DNA of 64,000 nt, taken from assembly GCA_037044975.1 (NCBI GenBank), contig JBAOIL010000038.1, positions 1 to 64,000 on the forward strand, written 5' to 3'. Origin of the DNA: JADLHS01 sp020848635 (GTDB lineage: Bacteria > Verrucomicrobiota > Verrucomicrobiia > Limisphaerales > JADLHS01). Positions 1 through 8,276 of this stretch are shown in pieces. The notes beneath the pieces were generated by a model. The model saw only the letters and a list, made by a program, of their open reading frames with translations, ran no database searches and was not told the origin of the DNA. The translations under genes and the position numbers were made by a program. The first letter of the stretch is position 1; the number at the start of each line of letters is the position of its first letter.

Positions 1-48
1 ACTGACCCCGCGCACGGGCCGTGTTACGCGCCGGTCGGAGGAGCAGCG

Positions 49-339
49 ATGAAGACCCGATACCTCGTATTCCTGAGCCTTGTCGCCGGTGCGTTCTTGC
101 TTCCCGGGAGCGGGTGCGGCGGCGCGAAGAGCTGCCAGGACGCGTGCGAGGCGCGCGAGGCGTGCCCCGACGTGATCCCCGGCGAGAAATCGTGCGAGCT
201 CCAGTGCAAGGACGAAGAGGCGCTCGTGAAGGTGGCCCTCTGCGAGGAGCAGCAGCAGGTCTACTACGACTGCCTCACCGAGCTCACCGATCAGTGCGAC
301 GTGACGAGCACCTGCGCGACTTCGACGAGGCAGCGATAG
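49..339 (+). CDS. Cysteine-rich lipoprotein, 3' end replaced by foreign sequence
   Basis: The ORF opens with a good ribosome binding site (GGAGGAG a few bases before the ATG) and a lipoprotein signal peptide: MKTRYLVFLSLVAG, then a lipobox LPGSGC near residues 19-24. The mature part has regularly spaced cysteines (about ten in 70 residues), as in small secreted lipoproteins of Myxococcota. Codons are almost all G/C-ending, unlike the genes that follow. The reading frame runs into sequence that, on the other strand, encodes a GspF-like protein, so the last 5-10 residues before the stop are probably not native. Function unknown. The myxobacterial affinity is an impression from composition and style, not a database result. 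Confidence 0.6.
   Translation: MKTRYLVFLSLVAGAFLLPGSGCGGAKSCQDACEAREACPDVIPGEKSCELQCKDEEALVKVALCEEQQQVYYDCLTELTDQCDVTSTCATSTRQR
310..326. other. Probable chimeric junction between two genomes
   Basis: Left of this point a G/C-saturated cysteine-rich lipoprotein is read on the plus strand. Right of it a GspF-like protein is read on the minus strand, and its family-like sequence stops abruptly after LYRCLVEV. Both genes lose their natural end at the same place. The stretch gcgacttcgacgag is compatible with either gene, so a short shared sequence may have allowed a false join. A real recombination cannot be excluded. Confidence 0.55.
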
Positions 340-542
340 AGTTCGGGCAATTGGCGGCGGCGGATGGCTTCGGGCAGGGGCACGCCTTGGGCGAGATCCG
401 CAGCGAGCGTTTGCAATTCCGCGCGGAGTGGGGCGTCCTGCATCTCGGTGCAGAGACGTTGCAACGCACCTTCCAGTGGGATGCCGTCCCGGAGCATGGC
501 GGCGAGCTGCTGGTTGAAGAAGGCAAATTCGTCGGTTTTCAT
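318..542 (-). CDS. gspF: Type II secretion/type IV pilus inner-membrane protein, GspF-like, N-terminal fragment
   Basis: About 75 residues of the cytoplasmic N-terminal T2SS-F domain survive: FFNQQLAAMLRDGIPLEGAL, then a helix with LAADLAQG and LPEAIRR, then LPELYRCLVEV. This is the usual order of the first GspF/PilC domain, which anchors the assembly platform in the inner membrane. The family is normally about 400 residues, so some 80% is missing. The start codon overlaps the stop of gspE by four bases (ATGA), which shows the two belong to one operon. The gene is cut by the suspected chimeric junction at its 3' side, so it is truncated by the assembly rather than decayed. Confidence 0.7.
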
Positions 543-1681
543 AAGCCCAGCACACGCTGGAGTTCTGTTTCATTGGACAACCCTTGGCGCAAAAGGTCAC
601 GCGCCAGCTCGGCGAGCGGCCGGTGCGGTTGAATGGTTTGCAGATCGCGCGTCCGCAACTTGGCCCGCAGATCATCCGTGACGCGCAGCCATTCCACCAC
701 GGGGACGCGGCCCAGATAGCCCGTTTGAAAACATTGGGCGCACCGTTGGCCACCGCACGCGTCGCAGGTGCGACGGATCAAGCGTTGATTGAAGATGAGT
801 TCCACGGCGGCCGCCACGGCGGAATGATCCGGGCACAGGGTCAACAAGCGTTCCAAAACGCCGCGACACGACCCGGCGTGCAGGGTGGAGATGACCAGAT
901 GTCCGGTGAGCGCGGCGCGCACCGCGAGGTTGGCGGTTTCCTCATCGCGAATCTCGCCGAGGATGAGGGCCTGCGGGTCCTGGCGGAGGAGATGGCGCGC
1001 GGCGCGGGCGAAGCCAAGGCCGACGGCTTCATTGATTTCGGTCTGCATGATGCCCGGGATGATCTGTTCGACGGGATCTTCCACGGTGATAATGTGGCGG
1101 CCGCCGAGCGCGAGCAGATGCTGGAGGCAGGCGTAAATGGTGGTGGTCTTGCCGCTGCCCGCCGGCCCAGTGAGCAGCAACAGCCCGGCGGATTGGCGGA
1201 GGAAGGATTCCAACTCGACGGCGGCGTCTTCCGGAATCGCAAGTTCCCGGGTGGTTTTGACCGCGGCAAAATTGAACAGCCGGAGGACGATTTTTTCCCC
1301 GGTCACGGTCGGGTAGGTGGCCACGCGGATATCGTGCGGGCTGCCGAGATCCGCGTGTTCAATGCGGCCATCCTGCGGCAGGGAATCCTGATAGGTCTTG
1401 AGCCGGGCGAGGAATTTGATGCGACCGAACACGCGCTCGGCGAGGGGGGCGGCCAAGGCGGTCACGGGAGTGATAACGCCATCCAGACGGAAGGCGACCT
1501 CGGCATGCGTTCCCCGCATCTGGAGGTGAATGTCACTGGCGCCCGCCGTGGTGGCCTGGCGCACGATGTCGGCGAGCGTTTGCGGGGCGTCGAGTTCGCC
1601 GGGGTTGGGTCCGTCGGGCGCAGGGAGTGGTGGTGTCATAGGTCGATGGGCGGAATCATCATCCGCCAAGAGATGGGACAA
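539..1681 (-). CDS. gspE: Type II secretion/type IV pilus assembly ATPase, GspE/PilB family
   Basis: This cytoplasmic hexameric ATPase powers pseudopilus or pilus assembly. Visible in order: an N2-type domain (SDIHLQ, FRLDGVI), Walker A GPAGSGKTTT near residue 170, the aspartate-box region (ITVEDPVEQ), Walker B with LILGEIRDEE near 236-246, a His-box GHLVISTLHAG, and a C-terminal zinc motif CDACGGQRCAQC near 305-316. At 380 residues it is about 100-150 shorter than classical GspE and lacks the N1 domain that docks to GspL. Short versions like this seem common in Verrucomicrobiota-type systems. A second start at Met16 (MTPPLP) is possible. It is translationally coupled to the downstream gspF fragment. 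Confidence 0.9.
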   Translation of the reverse strand: MSHLLADDDSAHRPMTPPLPAPDGPNPGELDAPQTLADIVRQATTAGASDIHLQMRGTHAEVAFRLDGVITPVTALAAPLAERVFGRIKFLARLKTYQDSLPQDGRIEHADLGSPHDIRVATYPTVTGEKIVLRLFNFAAVKTTRELAIPEDAAVELESFLRQSAGLLLLTGPAGSGKTTTIYACLQHLLALGGRHIITVEDPVEQIIPGIMQTEINEAVGLGFARAARHLLRQDPQALILGEIRDEETANLAVRAALTGHLVISTLHAGSCRGVLERLLTLCPDHSAVAAAVELIFNQRLIRRTCDACGGQRCAQCFQTGYLGRVPVVEWLRVTDDLRAKLRTRDLQTIQPHRPLAELARDLLRQGLSNETELQRVLGL

Positions 1682-2010
1682 GGCTGCGACCCGTTTGTCA
1701 CGAGCATCCGGTTGGATTCAGGCGAGGTTGGCCGGATGGCTCGTGACGGTGGCTGTGGTGAAACGGTGAACAACGATTAAGCCGTGCGGTTGAGTTCTGG
1801 CCATAGGCCCATGTGGTATTTGAGGTGCCGTTGGTGGTTGAAATAAGCATTGTTGACAGCAAATCCTTGTGGTGGGATAAACGAACCAATGGCAGATTCC
1901 TGCCCCACAGGCTTATCGTTTAACTTGCGAGGTTTGGACCTGCTCCATGGATTATGACGACAATGCACAGAGCCCCGTTGTCTCCGTGTTTCGAGCTCTG
2001 GAGGCTCGAA
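1682..2010. other. Intergenic region with possible gene remnant
   Basis: This 329-base stretch separates gspE from a lipoprotein gene on the opposite strand, so it should contain divergent promoters, though I see no convincing -35/-10 pair. On the minus strand, positions 1777-1968 stay open for 63 codons. The stretch with GQESAIGSFIPPQGFAVNN and KYHMGLWPELNRTA reads like protein rather than noise, so it may be the C-terminal remnant of a lost gene. I do not recognise the family. Confidence 0.3.
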
Positions 2011-3175
2011 ATGAGGACTTCCATTAGGTGCTCGCTGCTCGCGGGCCTGTTGTCCATCACCTCATCATGTTCGCGGGAATCGCACTCGCCACCAATACCG
2101 TTGAGCCTTAACAAGTCCTCTGAGGAACTCAACGCAACCGTTGTTGTCGCAACTTTGGATGCCCCAATTCCCAATGGCAAAAACGCGATTTGGTGCGCTT
2201 CGTTTCAATCGGCCTGGAAGGCTCTGGAGGAATTGGCAGGTGAGTCAATCGCTTTTGAGGAATTACCTGGTGTTGCCAAATCCTTGAATGATGCAACGGA
2301 CCCGCTGCCGCACGTTCCTGAAGGTTCTCTCTATGTTGCGGCTGGTTGGAACCAGAATGACATCACCAACCAAATTCAGAACGACCTGAAACAGAGATTT
2401 CCCGACAAGACCCCCGCCCACTTTCCTTGGGATCTTGCCGGAATCATTCGTCGCGTATGCCTATTTGGAGGCGATCGTGAAATTCTCCCTGCCATACGAT
2501 CAAAGCAAACGACCACTGGTTTTCACCGAGAGTGGCGGGAAAAAAGTCGAGGTCGAATCCTTTGGCCTTTCAGCCGCGAACCACAATGGAAAGGACAAAC
2601 TGTGGGATCAACCACATGTGCTGTTTCGAAAGGGTGAGCCGGACGAACACAATTTTGAATTCGCGATTGATTTGTGCTCAAACTCCTTTCCAAGCCAGAT
2701 TGTTGTTGCCAGAACGGCGCGTGAATCAACGCTTGCAGCGGCCTTGGCGCACATCGAAAAGGAAATTGCTGAAACGCGAGACTTGGTGGGGCTTGAGGCT
2801 GTGCGCCTGCATAAAATCCAATCCATAGATACTCTACTCGTCCCAGACTTCCACTGGGCGATCGCGAATCATCTTGCCGAACTCGAAGGGAAAACTTTCA
2901 CAAATAAGAAACTCAAGGCACAACGAATGGGTGTTGCCCAGCAGGATATTCTTTTTAGGTTGGACAAAAGTGGCGCGGCACTTAGATCAGAAGCGAAGTC
3001 CTATGAGACGGGGATAGCCACAGCCTTTTTCCTCGACCGCCCATTTCTCGTTTACATGAAGAAACGGGGCGCCGAAATGCCTTACTTCGCGATGTGGGTG
3101 GACAACGCTGAACTCATGCGCTTGTGGCAAATCCCCCAAAGTTCCTCCCCGAACAACGAATCCGCCACCCCATAG
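2011..3175 (+). pseudogene. Putative lipoprotein gene with single-base frameshift
   Basis: The ATG at 2011 is preceded by GGAGG at good spacing and begins a lipoprotein signal (MRTSIRCSLLAGLLSITSSC). Two overlapping frames together give one protein of about 385 residues. The first reads to about 2434 (KTPAHFPWD), and the second continues from LPESFVAYAYLEA. Removing one T from the TT at 2435-2436 gives an uninterrupted WDLPESFVAYAYLEA. The C-terminal part (FFLDRPFLVYMKKRG, then PYFAMWVDN) vaguely resembles the last strands of serpins, but that is too weak to assign a function. The single extra base may be a sequencing error, in which case the gene is intact. It probably acts in the envelope. 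Confidence 0.55.
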
Positions 3176-3201
3176 CCCCGTCCAGGCGCAGGGTTGCCTG
3201 C

Positions 3202-4282
3202 TTATTTTGCGAACGGCAACGCCACGATCGTCGCAGCGCGTTCGCCGTCGCCCGTTCGCAGGCGCAGTTCGGTGCCGACCGCATTCGCCTCGCGCCGCAC
3301 GTAGCCCAGCGCGATGGTGGCGTTGAGCGTGGGCGAGTGAACGGCGCTCGTGACGTGGCCGACTTCCTTGCCCGCAGTGGAACAGTTTGTCGCCTTTCGC
3401 GGGGAGGGTCTGCGGTTCCTCGGCCAGCCGGAGGCCGCGCAGTTCGCGGTTCACGTGGCCGATGCTGTGGATGCGGTTGATGACTTCCTGCCCGATGTAG
3501 CAACCCTTTTGGTAGCTCACGGCGCGCGCCTCGATGCCGCACTCCAGCGGAAGGTTCGTCTCGTCCATATCCGCGCCAAAGCGCGGGATGCCCGCCTCGA
3601 CACGCGCGATCTCGAAGGCCGTCCAGCCACAGGCGCGGCCACCGACGGATTTTGCAGCGGCGATCAGTTTGTCGGCCACCGCGCCGAGGGAAGCGGTGGG
3701 GACGAAGAGATCGAAGCTAACGTTCGTAGCCGCCGACGTGAGGAGGCGGACGGCCGCTGTTCGCGTTGATATATCCGCCTCCTCACGTCGGCGGCTACCA
3801 CCGTCGAGACGCGGCTGGTTCATCAGGTAAATCTCGCCCAGCGTGGCGTCCGTTATCTTTACGAAGCCGAACTCCTGCGCCGGGACTTCCGTGAACAAAC
3901 CCACGGCGCGCACGACAGATTCCGCCTGCGGCCCTTGCACGCTGAGTAAACCGTAGTGCGGCGCAACGTCCACCACTTGCACGTCGTCGGCGACGAGGTA
4001 TTTCTCCAGCCGCGCGGTGACCGTCGCCGTGAGGCCCGGCTCGAAATCGAGAAGCAGCTCGTCGGGCAGCGCGAAGACATTCAGGTCGCTCTGCATTTTG
4101 CCCTTGGCGGTGACGAGTGCGGCGTAGCAACCCTCGCCGGGGCGCAGGCGTTTCACGTCGTTCGTGATCTGGCCATGCAGAAACCGCACCCGATCCGCGC
4201 CCGTGAGACACAGGCGGCTGCGAAAACTCAAGTCGAGCACGCCGACGGACTGGCGTACAGGCGGCGTGCTCAGCCGACGCAT
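3202..4282 (-). pseudogene. ygfZ: YgfZ/GcvT-domain folate-binding protein, frameshifted and carrying a palindromic repeat
   Basis: YgfZ proteins bind folate and support iron-sulfur enzymes and tRNA modification. The GcvT-like fold is evident (LSFRSRLCLTGADRVRFLHG, ITNDVKRL) and the family signature KGCYIGQEV occurs near residue 257. After GDKLFHCG the frame is lost. Deleting one G from the GGG at 3371-3373 restores KEVGHVTSAVHSPTLNATIALGY and a natural C-terminus ending ALPFAK at 3202. Between LDGG and VSFDLFV the protein has about 25 extra residues (SRRREEADIST...), which are the translation of an inverted repeat inserted in frame. With the frameshift corrected the protein would be about 360 residues. 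Neighbours are unrelated. Confidence 0.8.
3726..3798. repeat. REP-like inverted repeat inside ygfZ
   Basis: A perfect 25-base inverted repeat has its left arm at 3726-3750 (starting GTAGCCGCCGACGTGAGGAG) and its complement at 3774-3798, around a 23-base loop. The same left arm occurs at 32497, and degraded relatives lie at 4419 and 41565. It sits inside ygfZ and is translated as SRRREEAD...LTSAAT without breaking the frame. No transposase is encoded within it, so if mobile it depends on a protein elsewhere, such as a RAYT/TnpA_REP, which is not seen in this window. Confidence 0.85.
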
Positions 4283-4418
4283 CGCCGTAGTCAGCCACGA
4301 CCTCGGCGCCGTTCAGGGACGCGAAATTGGCACCGAGGCTCTGGTGGAATTCGTGCAGGGGCAATGAGGTGGAAGGATTCACATTAAATATCCGGACGCA
4401 ATGCGCCCACTTTGCAGG

Positions 4419-4541
4419 GTAGGAGCCGACGTGAGGAGGTTCTAATTTCCTCCGTGCATCGGCCAGAAACACCGGGAGGTTTGAGACTCTTCACGTCATC
4501 TCCTACGAGGATCTGAGGAGTTTTCACAAGCCGGCTCCTAG
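4419..4541. repeat. Degenerate REP-like inverted repeats between ygfZ and pyk
   Basis: The arm GTAGGAGCCGACGTGAGGAG (4420-4439) pairs imperfectly with the region ending CTTCACGTCATCTCCTAC (to 4505). A further piece, CCGGCTCCTAG, overlaps the pyk stop. The core GCCGACGTGAGGAGG is shared with the element inside ygfZ. Lying just beyond the 3' end of pyk, it could also act as a transcript-end hairpin, but there is no U-tract. Confidence 0.5.
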
Positions 4542-5944
4542 CTGACGACGCGCATTTGCACGGCGTCCACAATTTGATCACCGACGAGGATGGAACTCAC
4601 AATCACGACGGTGTCGCCGGGTTTCACATGCCCCTGGGCGACGAGGGTGCCGAGGGCGATATCAATGGTGTTCGTGGGATTGATCATGTCGAACGGAATA
4701 ACCACTGGCGTAACGCCCCAGCTCAAACTCAGTCCGCACGCGATGGCGTCGTGGGCGCACAGGCCATAAATTTTCGAGTGGCGCGGGCGCAGCCAGCCGG
4801 CATACCGCGCCATGCTGCCATGCCGGGTGAACACGAGGATGGCCTCGGCCTTGAGTTCGTTGGCCATGACCACGGCGCTTTTCACGACTTTCTGGCGTGG
4901 TTGCGTGAGCTCGGCCGCCTCGAAAAAATTCGCGCCGCCGCTGCGTTCAATGCGTTGGGCAATGCGATCGAACACCTCAATGCATTTGACGGGATATTTG
5001 CCGACGGTCGTTTCACCGCTCAACATGATGGCGTCAGTTTGTTCAAAGACGGCGTTGGCGACATCGGTGACCTCGGCGCGGGTCGGCATCGGCGATTCGA
5101 TCATGCTTTCGAGCATATGCGTGGCGACGATGACGGGTTTGCCAAGGCGGAGGCAGGTTTTTACGATGCGCCGCTGGACGATGGGTAGTTCCTCGTAGGG
5201 AATCTCGATACCAAGATCGCCGCGCGCGACCATGATGGCGTCGGCTTCGTGGACGATGGTTTCGAGATTATGGACGGCCTGCTGGTCTTCGATCTTGGCG
5301 ATGACGAGGGGGCGGGGTTGACCTTCGGTAAACAGTTCCTTCAACTGGAGCAAGTCGCGCGCTTCCCGGACGAAGGAGAGCGCGATGAAGTCCACGCCCA
5401 CTTCGAGGCCGAGTTTTACGTCGGCGATGTCCTTGGCGGTGAGGGCGGGCAGGCTGACTTTGACGCCGGGCAGATTGATATGCCGCCGGCTGCCGAGCGT
5501 GCCTTCGGTGAGGACTTCGCACTCCACCTGATTGCCGTTCTTGGCGAGTACCTTCATCTGGATCGCGCCGTTGTCGAGCAACACCACGTCGCCGACGCTG
5601 ATGTCGTTGACGAAGTTGGCGTAGTTCACGTCCACGGAATGCTCCTCCTCGCTGCGTTCGCCGCGGACGGTGAGGGTGAACTTCTGGCCGGGCTTGAGGT
5701 CCAGCGGCACGGGCAGGTCGCCGGTGCGGATGGCCGGGCCTTGGGTGTCCATCATGATGCCAGTGAACAACCCGCGCGCGCTGGCGGCGGCACGAATGTC
5801 CGCCACGATGCGGCGCACCCAGTCGTGGGGCGCGTGCGACATGTTGAGGCGGAAAACGTTGGCGCCGGCGTTCAGGAGCGCGCCGAGCATGGCGGGCGAG
5901 CTGGTGGCCGGGCCGAGGGTGGCCACGATTTTGGTTTTTCTCAT
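4538..5944 (-). CDS. pyk: Pyruvate kinase
   Basis: Catalyses phosphoenolpyruvate + ADP to pyruvate + ATP, the last step of glycolysis, in the cytoplasm. At 468 residues it is a normal bacterial length. Family motifs in order: TKIVATLGPAT at the N-terminus, RLNMSH, the Mg/K-binding DTQGPAIRTG, VLLDNG in the B domain, KLGLEVGVDFIALSFVR, the active-site lysine stretch VIAKIED near residue 217, MVARGDLGIEIP near 240-250, and AIMLSGETTVGKYPV. The C-terminal allosteric domain follows (AILVFTRHGSMARYAG). Transcribed alone; the next gene downstream is ygfZ on the same strand after a repeat region. Confidence 0.97.
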   Translation of the reverse strand: MRKTKIVATLGPATSSPAMLGALLNAGANVFRLNMSHAPHDWVRRIVADIRAAASARGLFTGIMMDTQGPAIRTGDLPVPLDLKPGQKFTLTVRGERSEEEHSVDVNYANFVNDISVGDVVLLDNGAIQMKVLAKNGNQVECEVLTEGTLGSRRHINLPGVKVSLPALTAKDIADVKLGLEVGVDFIALSFVREARDLLQLKELFTEGQPRPLVIAKIEDQQAVHNLETIVHEADAIMVARGDLGIEIPYEELPIVQRRIVKTCLRLGKPVIVATHMLESMIESPMPTRAEVTDVANAVFEQTDAIMLSGETTVGKYPVKCIEVFDRIAQRIERSGGANFFEAAELTQPRQKVVKSAVVMANELKAEAILVFTRHGSMARYAGWLRPRHSKIYGLCAHDAIACGLSLSWGVTPVVIPFDMINPTNTIDIALGTLVAQGHVKPGDTVVIVSSILVGDQIVDAVQMRVVS

Positions 5945-6050
5945 GCGGGTCAGGTCCGATTCGATGGGCGAGAGCTTACGACCACCAGCGCGGATGGAAA
6001 GCTTGGAGTGGTTGGGAGGGATGCGACTGGAAGGGGCGGGCCAGTTTCAG

Positions 6051-6132
6051 TTCTTACTCTTAATCGTAATCTTAGTCTCCCCGTCGGCCTCCTCGCGTCG
6101 AGAATTGCAGAGAGGATTAAGATTAAGAATTA
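6051..6132. repeat. Imperfect inverted repeat upstream of ferredoxin gene
   Basis: The left arm (6051-6078, TTCTTACTCTTAATCGTAAT...) pairs with the right arm (6111-6132, AGAGGATTAAGATTAAGAAT...) with a few mismatches, around a GC-rich centre. It lies between the divergent starts of pyk and the ferredoxin gene. It could be an operator or just another dispersed palindrome. It is A/T-rich compared with its surroundings. Confidence 0.45.
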
Positions 6133-6226
6133 ACCCCGATCCAATCTGACTCGCTTGATTTGGATATTGAGACTTGCCATGCCGGGTGGGGGCGCGATAC
6201 TTTTTCCGCAACGAAAGAATAATCTT

Positions 6227-6460
6227 ATGGCAGACGCAGCAAACCGATACTCCGAAAACATCGCCGGCAAATACTACGTGGACAACCAGTGCATTGACTG
6301 TGATCTGTGCCGCGAAACCGCCCCGGATAATTTCAAACGCAACGACGACGGGGGCTATTCGTTTGTTTACAAGCAGCCCGAAAACCCCGAAGAGGAAGCG
6401 CGCTGCAAGGAAGCCAAGGAAGGCTGCCCCGTGGAAGCCATCGGCGACAACGGCGCATAG
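6227..6460 (+). CDS. Small [4Fe-4S] ferredoxin
   Basis: A 77-residue soluble electron carrier. It has one cluster-binding motif, CIDCDLC, near residues 23-29 and the distal cysteine in GCPVEAIGD near the C-terminus, so it carries a single [4Fe-4S] cluster. This arrangement is typical of Fer4_13/Fer4_15-type ferredoxins. The ATG at 6227 is chosen over the earlier in-frame start because MADAANRYSENIAGKYYV aligns with the usual short N-terminus; an A-rich weak Shine-Dalgarno precedes it. A strong terminator follows, so the gene appears monocistronic. No partner oxidoreductase is adjacent. Confidence 0.92.
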   Translation: MADAANRYSENIAGKYYVDNQCIDCDLCRETAPDNFKRNDDGGYSFVYKQPENPEEEARCKEAKEGCPVEAIGDNGA

Positions 6461-6487
6461 GCGACCGGCGCATTATTTTTCTGTCCG

Positions 6488-6517
6488 GCCCGCGACCGTC
6501 TGGTCGCGGGCTTTTTC
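6488..6517 (+). terminator. Rho-independent terminator of ferredoxin gene
   Basis: A perfect 10-bp stem (GCCCGCGACC at 6488-6497 with GGTCGCGGGC at 6502-6511) with a 4-base GTCT loop, followed by TTTTT. It lies 27 bases after the ferredoxin stop codon. Confidence 0.9.
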
Positions 6518-6561
6518 TGTACGCTGGTCCGGCCCCGATAGATTTTCCTCGCCGTCAAACC

Positions 6562-8178
6562 GTGAGGGGTGACAATTATCAGATCGTGAACAAGCGTCTG
6601 CGCTTTGCGTTTGCCATCCTGCTGCTGGTCGTGCTCGCCGGAGCGGGCTGGCGCCTGTGCCATGCCCGCGAGCCGGAGTATCAGGGCCGGAACTTGACCG
6701 CATGGTTGCGGAGACTGGAGGCGGCGCCGGAGATGACGTCGCCCGCGTGGCGGGAATCCGTCGCGGCGATCCGCGCGATTGGCACGAACGGCTTGCCCAC
6801 ATTGCTCACGATGCTCGGTGGCGACGACTCCCGGTGGCGGGTTCAAGTGGTGACGTTGATTCAAGACACGGCGAACGTGGATCTCAGCGAGTTGCTGGCG
6901 GAGGCGGTCCATCGCCGGGCGCGGATTGGGTTTCAAGTTTTGGGCCGCAGCGCCCGCCCGGCCATCCCGAGACTGGCGGCCTTCGCCGCGACCTCGGATC
7001 CAGCTCTCGCCGAAAGGGCTTTCCTGGCGATGCTGGATATCGGCGGCCCGGAGACCATCCCGCCCCTGCTGAAGGTGTTGACCAACTCGACCCCGGCCCG
7101 GCAAATCCTGGCCGCGAATTATCTCGGGCAACTCCGCAGCCAGGCGCGTGATGCCGTGCCCAAGCTGGTGCAGGCATTGAGCGGAAGCGATGTGGAGCTG
7201 CGCGCCACCGCCGCCCGGGCATTGGGCAACATCGGGTGGGACGCGCCGCTAGCGGTGCCGGCGCTGACCAGCACCCTGGCGGATGCCGACAGCCGCGTGC
7301 GGGCGGCTGCCGCGATGGCGTTGGGCGCATTTGGAACGCAGGCAGAATCCGCGCTGCCGGTCCTTCGTGAAATGCCGGATGACCTGGATCAATTTGGCCG
7401 CCGGGTGATCCCACGGACGATCATCCGCGTCCAATGTGAACTGCAAGATGGTGGCATCATCCGGGGGCCGATCGAGGCAAAGCACATCGCGCTGGTCTTT
7501 ACCGGCCACGAGTTTGCCGAGGGCGGCGAGACGATCCTGAGCGAATTGGTGCAGCGGCAGGGCCGGGCTTCGTTCTTCCTGACCGGCACCTTCCTGCAGA
7601 ATCCGCAGTTCAAATCCCTGGTCCGTCAAATCGTGGCGGGAGGACATTACCTTGGGCCGCACTCGGACAAGCACCTGCTTTACTGCGCCTGGGATGAGTC
7701 GCGGCGCACGTTGGTTAGCGAGGAGGAATTCACGCGGGACCTGCTGGCCAACGCGGCTAGACTTCCGGAACGCGGCTCTGGGGAGCGCCGTTTCAGCCGG
7801 TATTTCCTGCCCCCGTTCGAACACTACAACCGGGAGATCGTTGACTGGACCCGCCAGCAGCGGTGGACGCTCATCAACTTCACCCCCGGCACGCGATCGA
7901 ATGCGGACTACACCGGTGAAGCCGACCCGAACTTCGTTTCATCGGCGGCCATCTTTGACAGCATATTGCAGCGGGAGCTCGCCGACCCGCACGGTTTAAG
8001 CGGGTACATTTTGTTGTTGCACCTCGGTAGCGGGCCCGGGCGCGCGGACAAATTCCATGTGCGTTTCGGCGAACTGCTCGATAAACTGGGCGGCCAAGGT
8101 TATCAATTCGTGCGCGTGGATGAGTTACTCGGCCCGCGCCGGGAAGCAAATGCGCCCAACCAAATCCTGAGGCGGTAA
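6562..8178 (+). CDS. HEAT-repeat protein fused to a divergent polysaccharide deacetylase domain
   Basis: No ATG is available. GTG codons at 6562 and 6586 are both possible, and the second starts directly at the membrane segment (NKRLRFAFAILLLVVLAGAGW). After the signal or anchor come HEAT-like helices to about residue 270 (AVPKLVQALSGSDVELRATAARALG and similar). A NodB-like domain then starts at IALVFTGHEFAEGG. The zinc His motif H-S-x-x-H is present as GPHSDKHLLYC. However, the usual catalytic TFDD is replaced by FTGHE, so chemistry may be altered or lost. Likely periplasmic or outer-face; substrate unknown. The combination suggests a carbohydrate-related protein with a protein-interaction module. 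Confidence 0.75.
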   Translation: MRGDNYQIVNKRLRFAFAILLLVVLAGAGWRLCHAREPEYQGRNLTAWLRRLEAAPEMTSPAWRESVAAIRAIGTNGLPTLLTMLGGDDSRWRVQVVTLIQDTANVDLSELLAEAVHRRARIGFQVLGRSARPAIPRLAAFAATSDPALAERAFLAMLDIGGPETIPPLLKVLTNSTPARQILAANYLGQLRSQARDAVPKLVQALSGSDVELRATAARALGNIGWDAPLAVPALTSTLADADSRVRAAAAMALGAFGTQAESALPVLREMPDDLDQFGRRVIPRTIIRVQCELQDGGIIRGPIEAKHIALVFTGHEFAEGGETILSELVQRQGRASFFLTGTFLQNPQFKSLVRQIVAGGHYLGPHSDKHLLYCAWDESRRTLVSEEEFTRDLLANAARLPERGSGERRFSRYFLPPFEHYNREIVDWTRQQRWTLINFTPGTRSNADYTGEADPNFVSSAAIFDSILQRELADPHGLSGYILLLHLGSGPGRADKFHVRFGELLDKLGGQGYQFVRVDELLGPRREANAPNQILRR

Positions 8179-8276
8179 GCCTTTGCCCGCAGACCAAGCC
8201 TTCAATCCTGGTCAACTGGAGATGGACGGCCCGCTTTGGGTATCGTAAGGTTCGCCCATTGCAACCACGAACGACG

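Noticed and set aside
584..1780. 398-codon plus-strand open frame opposite gspE
   Set aside because: It is a shadow of gspE, which has all ATPase motifs; the opposite frame has no start signal and reads as low-complexity Gly/Ala/Arg.
5249..6133. 294-codon plus-strand frame opposite pyk
   Set aside because: Antisense to pyruvate kinase motifs; rich in Gly/Asp/Glu as expected from a GC-rich complement.
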